A stretch of DNA of 5,831 nt from Deltaproteobacteria bacterium (GTDB lineage: Bacteria > UBA10199 > DSSB01): assembly GCA_021772695.1 (NCBI GenBank), contig JAJFLL010000337.1:1-5831 (forward strand), read 5' to 3'. Position 1 is the first letter of the stretch; every line of letters begins with the position of its first letter. The notes beneath the pieces are model-generated. The model searched no databases and was not told the origin of the DNA. It worked only from the letters and a program-made list of their open reading frames with translations. Position numbers and translations under genes: made by a program. Positions 1 to 5,658 of the stretch are shown piece after piece.

Positions 1-1076
1 AAGACAGGCCATGGGGCGCTTTGCAGCATGGCGCTCCAATAATTTTCCGACCATCGCCCGGGTTCCGGCCCCTGACCCCGACGAATTCGGGATAAGAGCC
101 CCTCTAGAATTGCGTCGGGAGTAAGGTCTTTGAGCATTTGGCCTTTACCGCTTTTATTTTGTTTTATGGGTGCTAGTGAAATAAGTTGAGGGAATTGATC
201 TAGGGGGACAAAGCTTAAGGCGTAGGCCTCACCTTCGACTCGGTTGAGGGTTTCTAGCACTTGCGTCGCTCGAGAAAAACGCTCTGAGGGTTTTTTCGCC
301 AAGAGCCCCTGCAATGCCGCGACGATACCCTCGGGAATCTCGTCGGAATTTTGCAAAGGGCTTAAATCCACCTGCCCATGGGTCAACTTTTCTAAGTAGG
401 CGGCAAAGCGCTTAGTCTTTTGAAAGGGCGTATGTCGCAAAGCGGCTTCATAAAGGACTACGCCCCAACTGTAGAGATCGGCCCTTTGGTCATATTTTTT
501 TCCTGCCAGGATTTCTGGAGCTGTGTAAGCTAAGGTTCCACTCGGTGCCGATGTGGCGACGGCTTGCTCTTGGGCCATGGCCAGACCGAAGTCGATGATT
601 TTTAAAACGAGACGATCTTGTCGATCAGGCTCTCCAGGGATATGCACCTTACCTACCAAGATATTATCAGGTTTGAGATCGCGATGAATCAACCCCTGGT
701 CGTGCAGGGATTGCAATCCCCATACCCCCTGGGCTATCAGCGCAAAGATGGCATTCCAATCCATGCCTACTACCGCTTCTTTAAAGGAATCACCTTCTAC
801 AAATTCGGAAATATAAAAAAATAAATCTTCAACCTGACCGTAATCGAGGAGGCGCGCCAAATTGGGATGTTTGAGATTTCTTAATACCTGGCATTCTTGA
901 CGGAAAGCCGCGACTGTATGGGAATCTTGCGAATGAAGCCTCACCGACTTCATGACGAGGGGAGTTTTGGGATCGTGTCGATCGAATACCAAATGGCATT
1001 GCCCTCCTCCCCCCTCACCCAAGAGTCGATCTATTTGGTAGCGTTCATTCAAAGCTTTTGGCATGGGCTGCTTCAT
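1..1076 (-). CDS. Hanks-type serine/threonine protein kinase (3' end beyond window)
   Basis: Cytoplasmic eukaryotic-type kinase expected to phosphorylate Ser/Thr on target proteins; 358 residues are visible and the frame is still open at the left edge. Seen: Gly-rich loop LLGEGGGQCHLV (18-29), beta-3 lysine K42 in LVMKSV, helix-C glutamate E61, catalytic loop HRDLKPDNIL (H131-R132-D133), DFG at 162-164, GTLAYTAPE ending in A186-P187-E188, D200 in RADLYSWG, and the subdomain XI arginine (R266) in KPSERF. All catalytic residues are therefore present. The loop is unusual: the third Gly and the Val of GxGxxGxV are Gln25 and His27. About 11 extra residues lie between the catalytic-loop Asn and DFG. 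After residue ~275 at least 80 residues of unassigned C-terminal region follow, and no transmembrane segment is visible yet. The ATG at 1074-1076 is the first in frame after a stop at 1116-1118. The purine-rich GGGGGAAGG is 15 nt upstream, farther than usual, so the ATG at 1062-1064 is possible. It is the last visible gene of the run starting at 2505, 73 bp after its neighbour. Substrate unknown. Confidence 0.95.
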   Translation of the reverse strand, partial: MKQPMPKALNERYQIDRLLGEGGGGQCHLVFDRHDPKTPLVMKSVRLHSQDSHTVAAFRQECQVLRNLKHPNLARLLDYGQVEDLFFYISEFVEGDSFKEAVVGMDWNAIFALIAQGVWGLQSLHDQGLIHRDLKPDNILVGKVHIPGEPDRQDRLVLKIIDFGLAMAQEQAVATSAPSGTLAYTAPEILAGKKYDQRADLYSWGVVLYEAALRHTPFQKTKRFAAYLEKLTHGQVDLSPLQNSDEIPEGIVAALQGLLAKKPSERFSRATQVLETLNRVEGEAYALSFVPLDQFPQLISLAPIKQNKSGKGQMLKDLTPDAILEGLLSRIRRGQGPEPGRWSENYWSAMLQSAPWPV

Positions 1077-1149
1077 CGGATCACTTTCGTGCCTTCCCCC
1101 CGAAGAGATTATATTTCAACCGTAGCTGCACAGCTTTGGCCACAGGGGG

Positions 1150-1500
1150 CTATTCCTGAGACTGAACCTGTCTGGCCGCTTCTTGGAGTTGCCAGTTGGC
1201 CTGATAAACATCATCCATAACGGCATTACGTTGTCGCCATTCACGCTTTTGGTTCATTTTTTCTAGGAAGCGACTTTTCCATCGATTTCCATTCCAAGAA
1301 GCCTTGGAATGTTCCCGGGAAAAATTTTGTTCTTGGCGATGATCTTGATAAGTACTGATCCCTGAATCAATGCCGTCCGTGACGGTATATTTCACTTGAT
1401 CGGCAGTCTCACGTAGACCTTGAACCGTATCCTTAATTTCATTTTTTACCGTGGTTACGAAATGCCTAGTCCGTATCAAAGTCCGTTGAAAAAAATTCAT
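1150..1500 (-). CDS. Small hypothetical helical protein
   Basis: 116-residue protein that I do not recognise. There is no signal peptide or hydrophobic span, so it is probably cytoplasmic or peripherally attached. Residues ~10-50 (from RTRHFVTTVKNEIKDT through the TVTDGIDSGI stretch) look like one long amphipathic helix with valine, isoleucine and leucine spaced every 3-4 residues, resembling the helical part of YtxH or apolipoprotein-like small proteins in general character only. The second half is rich in Arg, Lys, Gln, Trp and Asn (WNGNRWKSRFLEKM, KREWRQRN). The start is set by AGGAG at 1506-1510, exactly 5 nt before the ATG at 1498-1500. A longer in-frame ATG at 1522-1524 would place that Shine-Dalgarno inside the coding region and is less likely. 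The gene lies 45 bp after the acidic exported protein and 73 bp before the kinase, on the same strand, which suggests cotranscription and a shared process. A partner or substrate of the kinase is possible but unproven. Confidence 0.72.
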   Translation of the reverse strand: MNFFQRTLIRTRHFVTTVKNEIKDTVQGLRETADQVKYTVTDGIDSGISTYQDHRQEQNFSREHSKASWNGNRWKSRFLEKMNQKREWRQRNAVMDDVYQANWQLQEAARQVQSQE

Positions 1501-1505
1501 GGTAA

Positions 1506-1510
1506 CTCCT
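1506..1510 (-). promoter_or_regulatory. Shine-Dalgarno AGGAG deciding the start of the small protein
   Basis: AGGAG on the minus strand, separated by 5 nt (TTACC) from the ATG at 1498-1500. It favours the 116-residue form over an upstream in-frame ATG at 1522-1524. Confidence 0.75.
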
Positions 1511-1545
1511 ATTAAGTGCCTCACAATGAGAATAGATTGTTCGTT

Positions 1546-2505
1546 CTAATAATGTTTCCGGCTTTTAAAACGAGGTTTTAAGGAATAGAGCACGGCCATC
1601 ATTAATAAAACCATTTCCCCGTGCCCAGCGGCGTAGGCGCCAGGAGCCACCAGACTGCATCCGCTCCCGTTGACACCGATAACTAAGGGTGAGCCGAAAT
1701 CCGAATCCGTTCCAGGATCGGCAAAATTTGAGTCGACACCGTCAGTGGTAACCGGTTCTTTTTCATCGGCATCCCGGATGACCTCGAAGATTTCGGCCCT
1801 GACGATGACGCCAGGTCCATGGTCGGCCAAATCCTCGATAATTTCGTCCACACCAAATTCTTCTTCACCTCTCGAGTCATCATTTTCTTGGGCTCTACCA
1901 TCGCCATCGGCGACAAAATCTGGATCAATGCCCCCTGGCTCAAAGCTTTGGGGCTGAAGGCGATTTTGCATCAACCCGATGGGGCCAGCAGGTAAGTGCC
2001 CACGGTTTTGGTCTTGCATACGCGCATTGTCTACCCTACCGCCCTCGGCATTTTCGATTTCACCCCGATCTGCTGGATCTATTTCTTCCCCTGCTCCCTC
2101 GGCGTTCAATTCTGGATCGTTGGCCCCCGGTACGACCCCTTGTGGCTCAAAACGATGATTCTCCCGCCCCAAGGGGTTGCCTTGGATTTCGAATTCCCCA
2201 GGGTTTTGGGTGTGAATGGGATCCTTCATCTCCATGTTGATTGGGTCACGGAACTCTGTCGCCTCTGCAGTATTTAATCCGCGAGGGTTATACGGACCGA
2301 AATCGACCCCTCGATTTCTGCGATTCAGAACATTGGCATCGATTTCTAATTCACGGAGATTTTCCATCTCGGTATTCACAACTTGCCCCCATACGACGGA
2401 CGGAAAAATGTGAACCTGGGCCACCACTAGAGCCAAGGCCGCGAGCCCTACATGAAGGCCCTTCGAGATTCGGTTTTGATAAGAAGGTTTTCGACAATTC
2501 TGCAT
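1546..2505 (-). CDS. Exported acidic protein with GSGCSL C-terminal sorting tail
   Basis: 319-residue envelope protein of no family I recognise. N-terminus: basic residues (R5, K6, R12, K15), then a hydrophobic core at 17-38 (GLAALALVVAQV) and a likely cleavage after VWG (40), a Sec-type signal peptide. Residues ~45-275 are low-complexity, Pro/Gly/Asn-containing and very rich in Asp and Glu, probably disordered; similar phrases such as FEPQGV/FEPGGI recur. The C-terminus has GSGCSL with Cys283, a Gly/Ala linker, a short hydrophobic stretch (about 298-309, VLLMMAVLYSL) and a basic end (KPRFKSRKHY). That order matches known C-terminal sorting signals such as MYXO-CTERM, so processing and anchoring at the cell surface is inferred. 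The right-edge protein carries the same tail. The start is the ATG at 2503-2505, preceded by GAGGTG; an ATG at 2524-2526 would begin at the predicted transcription start of the sigma-54 promoter and leave no leader. First gene of the leftward run. Confidence 0.8.
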   Translation of the reverse strand: MQNCRKPSYQNRISKGLHVGLAALALVVAQVHIFPSVVWGQVVNTEMENLRELEIDANVLNRRNRGVDFGPYNPRGLNTAEATEFRDPINMEMKDPIHTQNPGEFEIQGNPLGRENHRFEPQGVVPGANDPELNAEGAGEEIDPADRGEIENAEGGRVDNARMQDQNRGHLPAGPIGLMQNRLQPQSFEPGGIDPDFVADGDGRAQENDDSRGEEEFGVDEIIEDLADHGPGVIVRAEIFEVIRDADEKEPVTTDGVDSNFADPGTDSDFGSPLVIGVNGSGCSLVAPGAYAAGHGEMVLLMMAVLYSLKPRFKSRKHY

Positions 2506-2508
2506 AGG

Positions 2509-2514
2509 CACCTC
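2509..2514 (-). promoter_or_regulatory. Ribosome binding site GAGGTG for the acidic exported protein
   Basis: GAGGTG on the minus strand lies 3 nt (GAGG 5 nt) before the ATG at 2503-2505. Together with the predicted transcription start near 2524 it rules in favour of the 319-residue protein rather than a form 7 residues longer. Confidence 0.7.
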
Positions 2515-2534
2515 AACTTTCTCCACCTAGATAA

Positions 2535-2550
2535 AGCAAGAGGGGTGCCA
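2535..2550 (-). promoter_or_regulatory. Sigma-54 (RpoN) -24/-12 promoter, leftward
   Basis: Read on the minus strand the site is TGGCAC-CCCTC-TTGCT, a full match to the established RpoN consensus TGGCAC-N5-TTGCW with the invariant GG and GC ten bases apart. The implied transcription start is near 2524, giving a leader of about 19 nt that contains the GAGGTG ribosome binding site. It would drive the acidic protein, the small protein and the kinase. Such promoters need an AAA+ enhancer-binding protein; the dyad at 2642-2660, centred about 127 bp upstream of the start, is the obvious candidate site. No activator gene is in the window. Confidence 0.85.
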
Positions 2551-2582
2551 AAAATTATATTTATAAATTGTTGTTTTTATTT

Positions 2583-2597
2583 ATTATTTTAAATAAT
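2583..2597. repeat. AT-only perfect dyad
   Basis: ATTATTT-T-AAATAAT, a perfect 7-bp inverted repeat around one base, located 33-47 bp upstream of the leftward -24 element. It may be a protein site or bendable DNA, but its all-A/T composition makes chance quite possible. Confidence 0.4.
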
Positions 2598-2641
2598 CCT
2601 CCCTTTGACTTGTTATGGAGGTGCCCATCCTACTCCCCATT

Positions 2642-2660
2642 ATGTTCATTAAATGAACAT
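2642..2660. promoter_or_regulatory. Perfect 19-bp dyad, candidate activator (UAS) site
   Basis: ATGTTCATT-A-AATGAACAT is a perfect inverted repeat with 9-bp arms around a single A. Its centre is about 127 bp upstream of the predicted start of the leftward sigma-54 promoter and about 266 bp upstream of the start of the rightward one. Enhancer-binding proteins of the NtrC type bind dyads of this size at roughly 80-150 bp upstream, so an activator site is the best reading. A site for another dimeric regulator is possible. Too few G/C pairs and no T-tract argue against a terminator. Confidence 0.65.
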
Positions 2661-2816
2661 TTGAAAAGTCAAAAAAGACAAAGCTATGCCGGCTCACAGA
2701 GATCTAAAAGGCTTCAGTGAAATAAAAATAAGAAAATGACCATGAATTTAGAAATTTTCAATGGTGAAGGCCGAGAACTCCATCCCCCACCACATTAGTT
2801 TTCTGTAAAGTTACTG

Positions 2817-2831
2817 AACAGCGTATCTGTT
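2817..2831. repeat. Short imperfect inverted repeat upstream of the rightward promoter
   Basis: AACAG-CGTAT-CTGTT, 5-bp arms around 5 bp, about 86-100 bp upstream of the predicted rightward transcription start. It overlaps a TGAACA half-site (2815-2820) identical to one arm of the 19-bp dyad. The second half-site is not conserved in the same arrangement, so a weak copy of the regulator site is only a suggestion. Confidence 0.3.
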
Positions 2832-2890
2832 TTTTAAAAAGTATTTATTTTTTTATCTAATAATTTCATAAACTTATAAAGACATAAATT

Positions 2891-2906
2891 TGGCACACTC
2901 TTTGTA
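2891..2906 (+). promoter_or_regulatory. Near-consensus sigma-54 promoter, rightward
   Basis: TGGCAC-ACTCT-TTGTA matches TGGCAC-N5-TTGCW except for T in place of the conserved C at -12. Spacing is correct (GG and the downstream G ten bases apart), implying a start near 2917 and a leader of about 123 nt for the gene at 3040. The mismatch is at an important position. A sigma-70 reading (TTGGCA at 2890-2895 with TAAAGA at 2913-2918) has a good -35 but a poor -10. Confidence 0.5.
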
Positions 2907-2930
2907 AAGACTTAAAGAAAATTAAACGCA

Positions 2931-2992
2931 GGATTCCCCCTAGCCCGTGACTCTTCGGAGTCCCGGGCATTTTATCGATCTCAGGGGGATCC
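2931..2992 (+). ncRNA. Structured 5' leader with nested UUCG hairpin
   Basis: Two nested helices can be drawn by hand. The inner hairpin at 2943-2968 has arms GCCCG and GACTC (one T/C mismatch between them) closing a C(UUCG)G tetraloop, the extra-stable type. The outer helix pairs 2931-2941 (GGATTCCCCCT) with 2983-2992 (AGGGGGATCC), 10 bp with one bulged T. A 14-nt strand, 2969-2982, stays unpaired inside. The element ends 38 nt before the Shine-Dalgarno of the gene at 3040. The only nearby run of U is the short ATTTTAT, so it is a poor terminator; a cis-acting leader that stabilises the mRNA or controls it is more likely. I do not recognise a known riboswitch family. Confidence 0.55.
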
Positions 2993-3030
2993 GATCATCG
3001 GGCGGCCAAAAAAAGGGTCATGATTTTTAC

Positions 3031-3034
3031 GGAG
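3031..3034 (+). promoter_or_regulatory. Shine-Dalgarno GGAG deciding the start at 3040
   Basis: GGAG followed by 5 nt (TGCTT) and ATG at 3040-3042. A GTG at 2947 in the same frame would add 31 residues but lies inside the stem of the leader hairpin and has no ribosome binding site, so the ATG is preferred. Confidence 0.7.
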
Positions 3035-3039
3035 TGCTT

Positions 3040-4770
3040 ATGGGCGACATCAAATTTCAAAGTTTAACGGTCTTAGATTGTGAAAACTATTTGCCAAAAA
3101 CCAGTGCAAAGGGGGCCGACGGTTGTCACGTCAAGGCCTGCTTTGCTTCGCAACACGATCCCAGTTATTCCCGCTGTGTAGATTTTCGACCCCAGGCTGA
3201 GGGATTTGTCCCTTTGATGGAAAAAAACCGCGCCATTCTAGAAGAGTTTCGGCAGCGGGATCCAGGCTTTCGGGTACGATCGGAACAATTGGCCCAGGGA
3301 ATTTTTTTGGACCAGATCTTTACCCGCTCTGGACTCAAGGGGTTGAAAATAAGCACGCCTGAGTCCGAGGGGGTTCGCATTGAGGTAGATAGCATTTTGC
3401 TAAATAACTTATTAACCATGCAGCTTTTTTCACCAGATCAAAGTTACCAAGCAAAACAGGGAGAATGGTTACAAACCCTAAATCGTATCCATTCCCAGCA
3501 GCCAACCTTTAAAAAAATTTGGCAAGCGAGCTTTCGCGAAATCCAAGGGTCTTCCCATTTTCCCCCAGCCATCAAGGAACGGGCGCAATGGATTCACGCC
3601 GCCATGGATAGTTTTGAAAAATTATTGTCACCCTTTGAAAAAATTCTGATTCATCACCCCAGCCTGCGTCCGACACTTGAGACCGTGGTCCAACAATGGG
3701 TGGAGTTTTTATTCATGGGCGGAGAAATTCAGCAATTAGCATCGCCAGAATTGTTTCACGCCATCGAAGAGTTCTATCACACCCAGGCGCTACCGCCGCC
3801 GGAAATTGATGAATTGAGCGATGGTTTTTTTGACCCTTTGAATTCTGGATTTTACCAAATTGTAGAGACGCCATTAAAAGCTTCGGCGTGGAAGAAACCG
3901 GTGCTGGCCCAACAACAGCACTTAGAAGATTTTTTAACCAAACCCTACCGGCAAAAATGGTCTCGCCTCACCCTACTGGCCGACAGCCACCCGGAACAGG
4001 CCTTTCAAGAAAGTCTAATCCTGGTATACGGAGACAATCCCATTCGAAAGCGCATGGTCGAGCTACTCATTGCCCACTCTAGGGTTGAAGGATTTTCCAA
4101 AGCTGCACCTTCCTATTCCATCGATATGGAATCGCTGGCCCAAGACATCTACCGAATGGCCACTGAAACCCAAAGTACCGAAGTGAAGGCGGAAGTTGCC
4201 TCGTTCTTGGTGCGCTTTTTCGATCCCGAGGCGAACCTTGAGGTCTTTTGGCAGGGAAGATACCGCAAGGTTCCCGGCTTTCACAGCGTTCTAGAATTTG
4301 GGCCCAACAGGACCCGTTGGTCTGAATTAATCTACTGGATTCGTGCCCAACAGCCGGAAGGAAATCTACCGCATTATCCCGTGAGGAAACTTGGCCTATA
4401 TTCCGACATGGGCCTGGGCCTGTTGGGAGCTGGTCTTTTGGCAACCGGTTATGGGACAGAGTCACCGGGCTTAGAGGTACTGGGCTGGGGTCTATTGGGT
4501 TCGGGACTTGGAGGCGCTGCAGCGAATCTGACGTGTTATGCCCTTGACCTAGCCAACTATTATTTTCTTTGCGACCTTTTGGGTGCTATCGGTTTGGGGC
4601 TGGGCGGGGTCACCTTAGGGTTAAACTTTGCATCTGAATCGGACTCAGCTCCTTCACCGATGACAATGGGAGAAAATAATTCCGTTGAGCCTCCGGTAAA
4701 TAATTCCCCCAACAATAATGACCATAGGAATCCCAATCAGCGCTACCCCACTGATCCATTCGGTCCTTAA
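3040..4770 (+). CDS. Hypothetical protein with Gly-rich hydrophobic C-terminal region
   Basis: 576-residue protein of no family I recognise. There is no N-terminal signal peptide. Residues 14-46 hold four cysteines (C14, C29, C34, C46, with His30 next to C29), which could bind a metal or be incidental. Residues ~50-445 look soluble and mostly helical, with many aromatic, Gln and Glu residues. Residues 457-529 contain three Gly-rich hydrophobic stretches (about 457-471, 478-497, 509-529; for example GLGLLGAGLL and LLGAIGLGLGGVTLG) with glycines at small-residue-zipper spacing, as in proteins that insert into or pack within membranes. Residues 531-576 form an Asn/Pro/Ser-rich polar tail ending NPNQRYPTDPFGP. 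The start follows GGAG at 3031-3034. The gene is divergent from the acidic-protein operon, with its own sigma-54-like element and structured leader, and convergent with the methyltransferase 37 bp downstream. A membrane-associated cytoplasmic protein or an exported effector-like protein are both possible; I would not assign a function. Confidence 0.85.
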   Translation: MGDIKFQSLTVLDCENYLPKTSAKGADGCHVKACFASQHDPSYSRCVDFRPQAEGFVPLMEKNRAILEEFRQRDPGFRVRSEQLAQGIFLDQIFTRSGLKGLKISTPESEGVRIEVDSILLNNLLTMQLFSPDQSYQAKQGEWLQTLNRIHSQQPTFKKIWQASFREIQGSSHFPPAIKERAQWIHAAMDSFEKLLSPFEKILIHHPSLRPTLETVVQQWVEFLFMGGEIQQLASPELFHAIEEFYHTQALPPPEIDELSDGFFDPLNSGFYQIVETPLKASAWKKPVLAQQQHLEDFLTKPYRQKWSRLTLLADSHPEQAFQESLILVYGDNPIRKRMVELLIAHSRVEGFSKAAPSYSIDMESLAQDIYRMATETQSTEVKAEVASFLVRFFDPEANLEVFWQGRYRKVPGFHSVLEFGPNRTRWSELIYWIRAQQPEGNLPHYPVRKLGLYSDMGLGLLGAGLLATGYGTESPGLEVLGWGLLGSGLGGAAANLTCYALDLANYYFLCDLLGAIGLGLGGVTLGLNFASESDSAPSPMTMGENNSVEPPVNNSPNNNDHRNPNQRYPTDPFGP

Positions 4771-4807
4771 CGGTGAGGAAAAATTGTTGCCATGCCCGGT
4801 TAAAAAA

Positions 4808-5335
4808 TTAAAAGGGTTTTTCTATTAAATATAGGTTGTTGATACCCCATTGAAAACTCTGACGTCGCAACAAGCTAAAGCCCGCTTGCTCAATTAAATG
4901 AGCTATTTCCCTTCGACCCAATCCATAAACTTCGCCCGCGGTCATGCCACGCTCATGTTGGTCTGCATCCCAAGGTCGTCGTAACAAGTGCCATAAGCGG
5001 GACATCCCCGGGGGAAGCATGGTCAAGATCAACCGCCCACCGGGCTTGAGCACGCGCCACACCTCCAGCAACACGGCCTCACGATTGGGAATATGGTTGA
5101 GAGCCGCGATGCAGGTGACCGTATCAAATGCTTCCGCGGCAAAGGGAAGCTGAGCCGAGTCCTCGACCACATGATCCACCTCGTCCCAAGGATAGACATC
5201 CACCCCAACGCCGTTGCCATAGCGCCGCACCAAGACATTGCTGCCACAGCCTAGGTCCAGCAGACGACCTCGCACGTGGGGAAGCACTTTTTGGAGTCGC
5301 CAATTTTGTAAGTAACGCCCGAGGGGATCTTTCAT
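4808..5335 (-). CDS. Class I SAM-dependent methyltransferase (Methyltransf_11 type)
   Basis: 175-residue cytoplasmic enzyme predicted to move a methyl group from S-adenosylmethionine to an unknown acceptor. Seen: motif I LLDLGCGSN (25-33), the Gly-rich SAM-binding loop; VGVDVYP (43-49) ending strand 2, with Asp46 the residue that usually contacts the ribose; EDSAQLPF (58-65), typical of the UbiE/Methyltransf_11 group; FDTVTCIAALNHIPN (70-84); and the motif KPGGRLILT (97-105) after a conserved helix. It is on the short side for the family, with a small C-terminal part that closes in the sequence INNLYLIEKPF, so little substrate-recognition structure is present. The ATG at 5333-5335 is the only sensible start, but there is no Shine-Dalgarno before it. 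A TATTAT -10-like hexamer at 5345-5350 would give a nearly leaderless transcript, though no -35 is seen. It stands alone, convergent with the gene ending at 4770, and nothing nearby suggests the substrate. Confidence 0.9.
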   Translation of the reverse strand: MKDPLGRYLQNWRLQKVLPHVRGRLLDLGCGSNVLVRRYGNGVGVDVYPWDEVDHVVEDSAQLPFAAEAFDTVTCIAALNHIPNREAVLLEVWRVLKPGGRLILTMLPPGMSRLWHLLRRPWDADQHERGMTAGEVYGLGRREIAHLIEQAGFSLLRRQSFQWGINNLYLIEKPF

Positions 5336-5491
5336 GGCTATGGGATAATAAAATTAAGGAGAAAGGTCTAGTTGGTCTCAAATATCCCCGTAAGTTGGTA
5401 GGCCGTTTAATGTTATATTCTACTATTTAGCGATTTTCGATGGCCGTGGGCTCCTTGATGGTGATGCAGAAATCAACATGTTTTTGAGTCC

Positions 5492-5509
5492 TTGCGGCAA
5501 ATACCGCAA
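5492..5509. repeat. Inverted repeat in the spacer
   Basis: TTGCGG-CAAATA-CCGCAA, a perfect 6-bp inverted repeat around 6 bp. No T-tract follows on either strand, so it is not a standard terminator; an operator or the foot of a small structured element is possible. Confidence 0.45.
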
Positions 5510-5625
5510 CCCGGTATCCGGATCACCCAGTTTCCGGTGTCATCCCCAAGGTCCGGTGGTACTATTCGGAGGCAACCGTTTCGAACATTCAGCGACAGCA
5601 GTTTATGTAAATATTAATCCATCAC

Positions 5626-5658
5626 AAAAAAAACCCGCCCTGAAACATCAGGACGGGC
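5626..5658 (-). terminator. Rho-independent terminator of the right-edge gene
   Basis: On the minus strand the stem CCCGTCCTGA / TCAGGGCGGG (10 pairs, one of them G-U) closes a 4-nt loop and is followed directly by eight U (the A-run at 5626-5633). It begins about 28 nt after the stop codon at 5686-5688 and should end that transcript before it reaches the methyltransferase gene. Confidence 0.92.

Larger units (their letters stand above)
2506..3039. other. Divergent AT-rich intergenic regulatory region
   Basis: 534 bp between the start codons at 2505 (leftward) and 3040 (rightward), markedly more AT-rich than the genes on either side, especially 2551-2600 and 2820-2930. It holds two sigma-54-type promoters facing outward, several dyads and a structured leader, listed separately. 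Nothing convincingly coding is seen: the only short frame with a start and stop (2736-2798, 20 codons) has no ribosome binding site. An IHF-like match (TAAATTGTTGTTT, 2563-2575, minus-strand sense, one mismatch) lies between the leftward promoter and the 19-bp dyad, where a DNA bend would be expected, but in such AT-rich DNA it could be chance. Confidence 0.7.

Noticed and set aside
897..1220. Rightward open frame of 107 codons over the kinase N-terminus
   Set aside because: It lies antisense to the clearly conserved kinase domain, crosses into the small-protein gene and has no recognisable product.
1670..2507. Several rightward and other-frame open frames inside the acidic protein gene
   Set aside because: They overlap a gene with a signal peptide, sorting tail, promoter and ribosome binding site. 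The biased Asp/Glu codons keep the other frames open artificially.
2506..2526. ATG at 2524-2526 as the start of the acidic protein
   Set aside because: It coincides with the predicted sigma-54 transcription start near 2524, so it would have no ribosome binding site.
2736..2798. Possible 20-codon peptide (ATG to TAG) in the divergent region
   Set aside because: No Shine-Dalgarno precedes it and its length is expected by chance, so it is not listed as a gene.
2947..3039. GTG start extending the 576-residue protein by 31 residues
   Set aside because: The GTG lies within the stem of a very stable hairpin and lacks a ribosome binding site, whereas the ATG at 3040 has GGAG at proper spacing.
4767..4803. 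TTAAC / GTTAA inverted repeat between the convergent genes, as a two-way terminator
   Set aside because: The arms are only 5 bp and A/T-rich with a loop of about 27 nt; too weak to call.
5485..5600. Possible riboswitch of the c-di-GMP (GEMM) type in the GC-rich spacer
   Set aside because: The conserved core sequences and tetraloop-receptor elements of that family could not be found on either strand.
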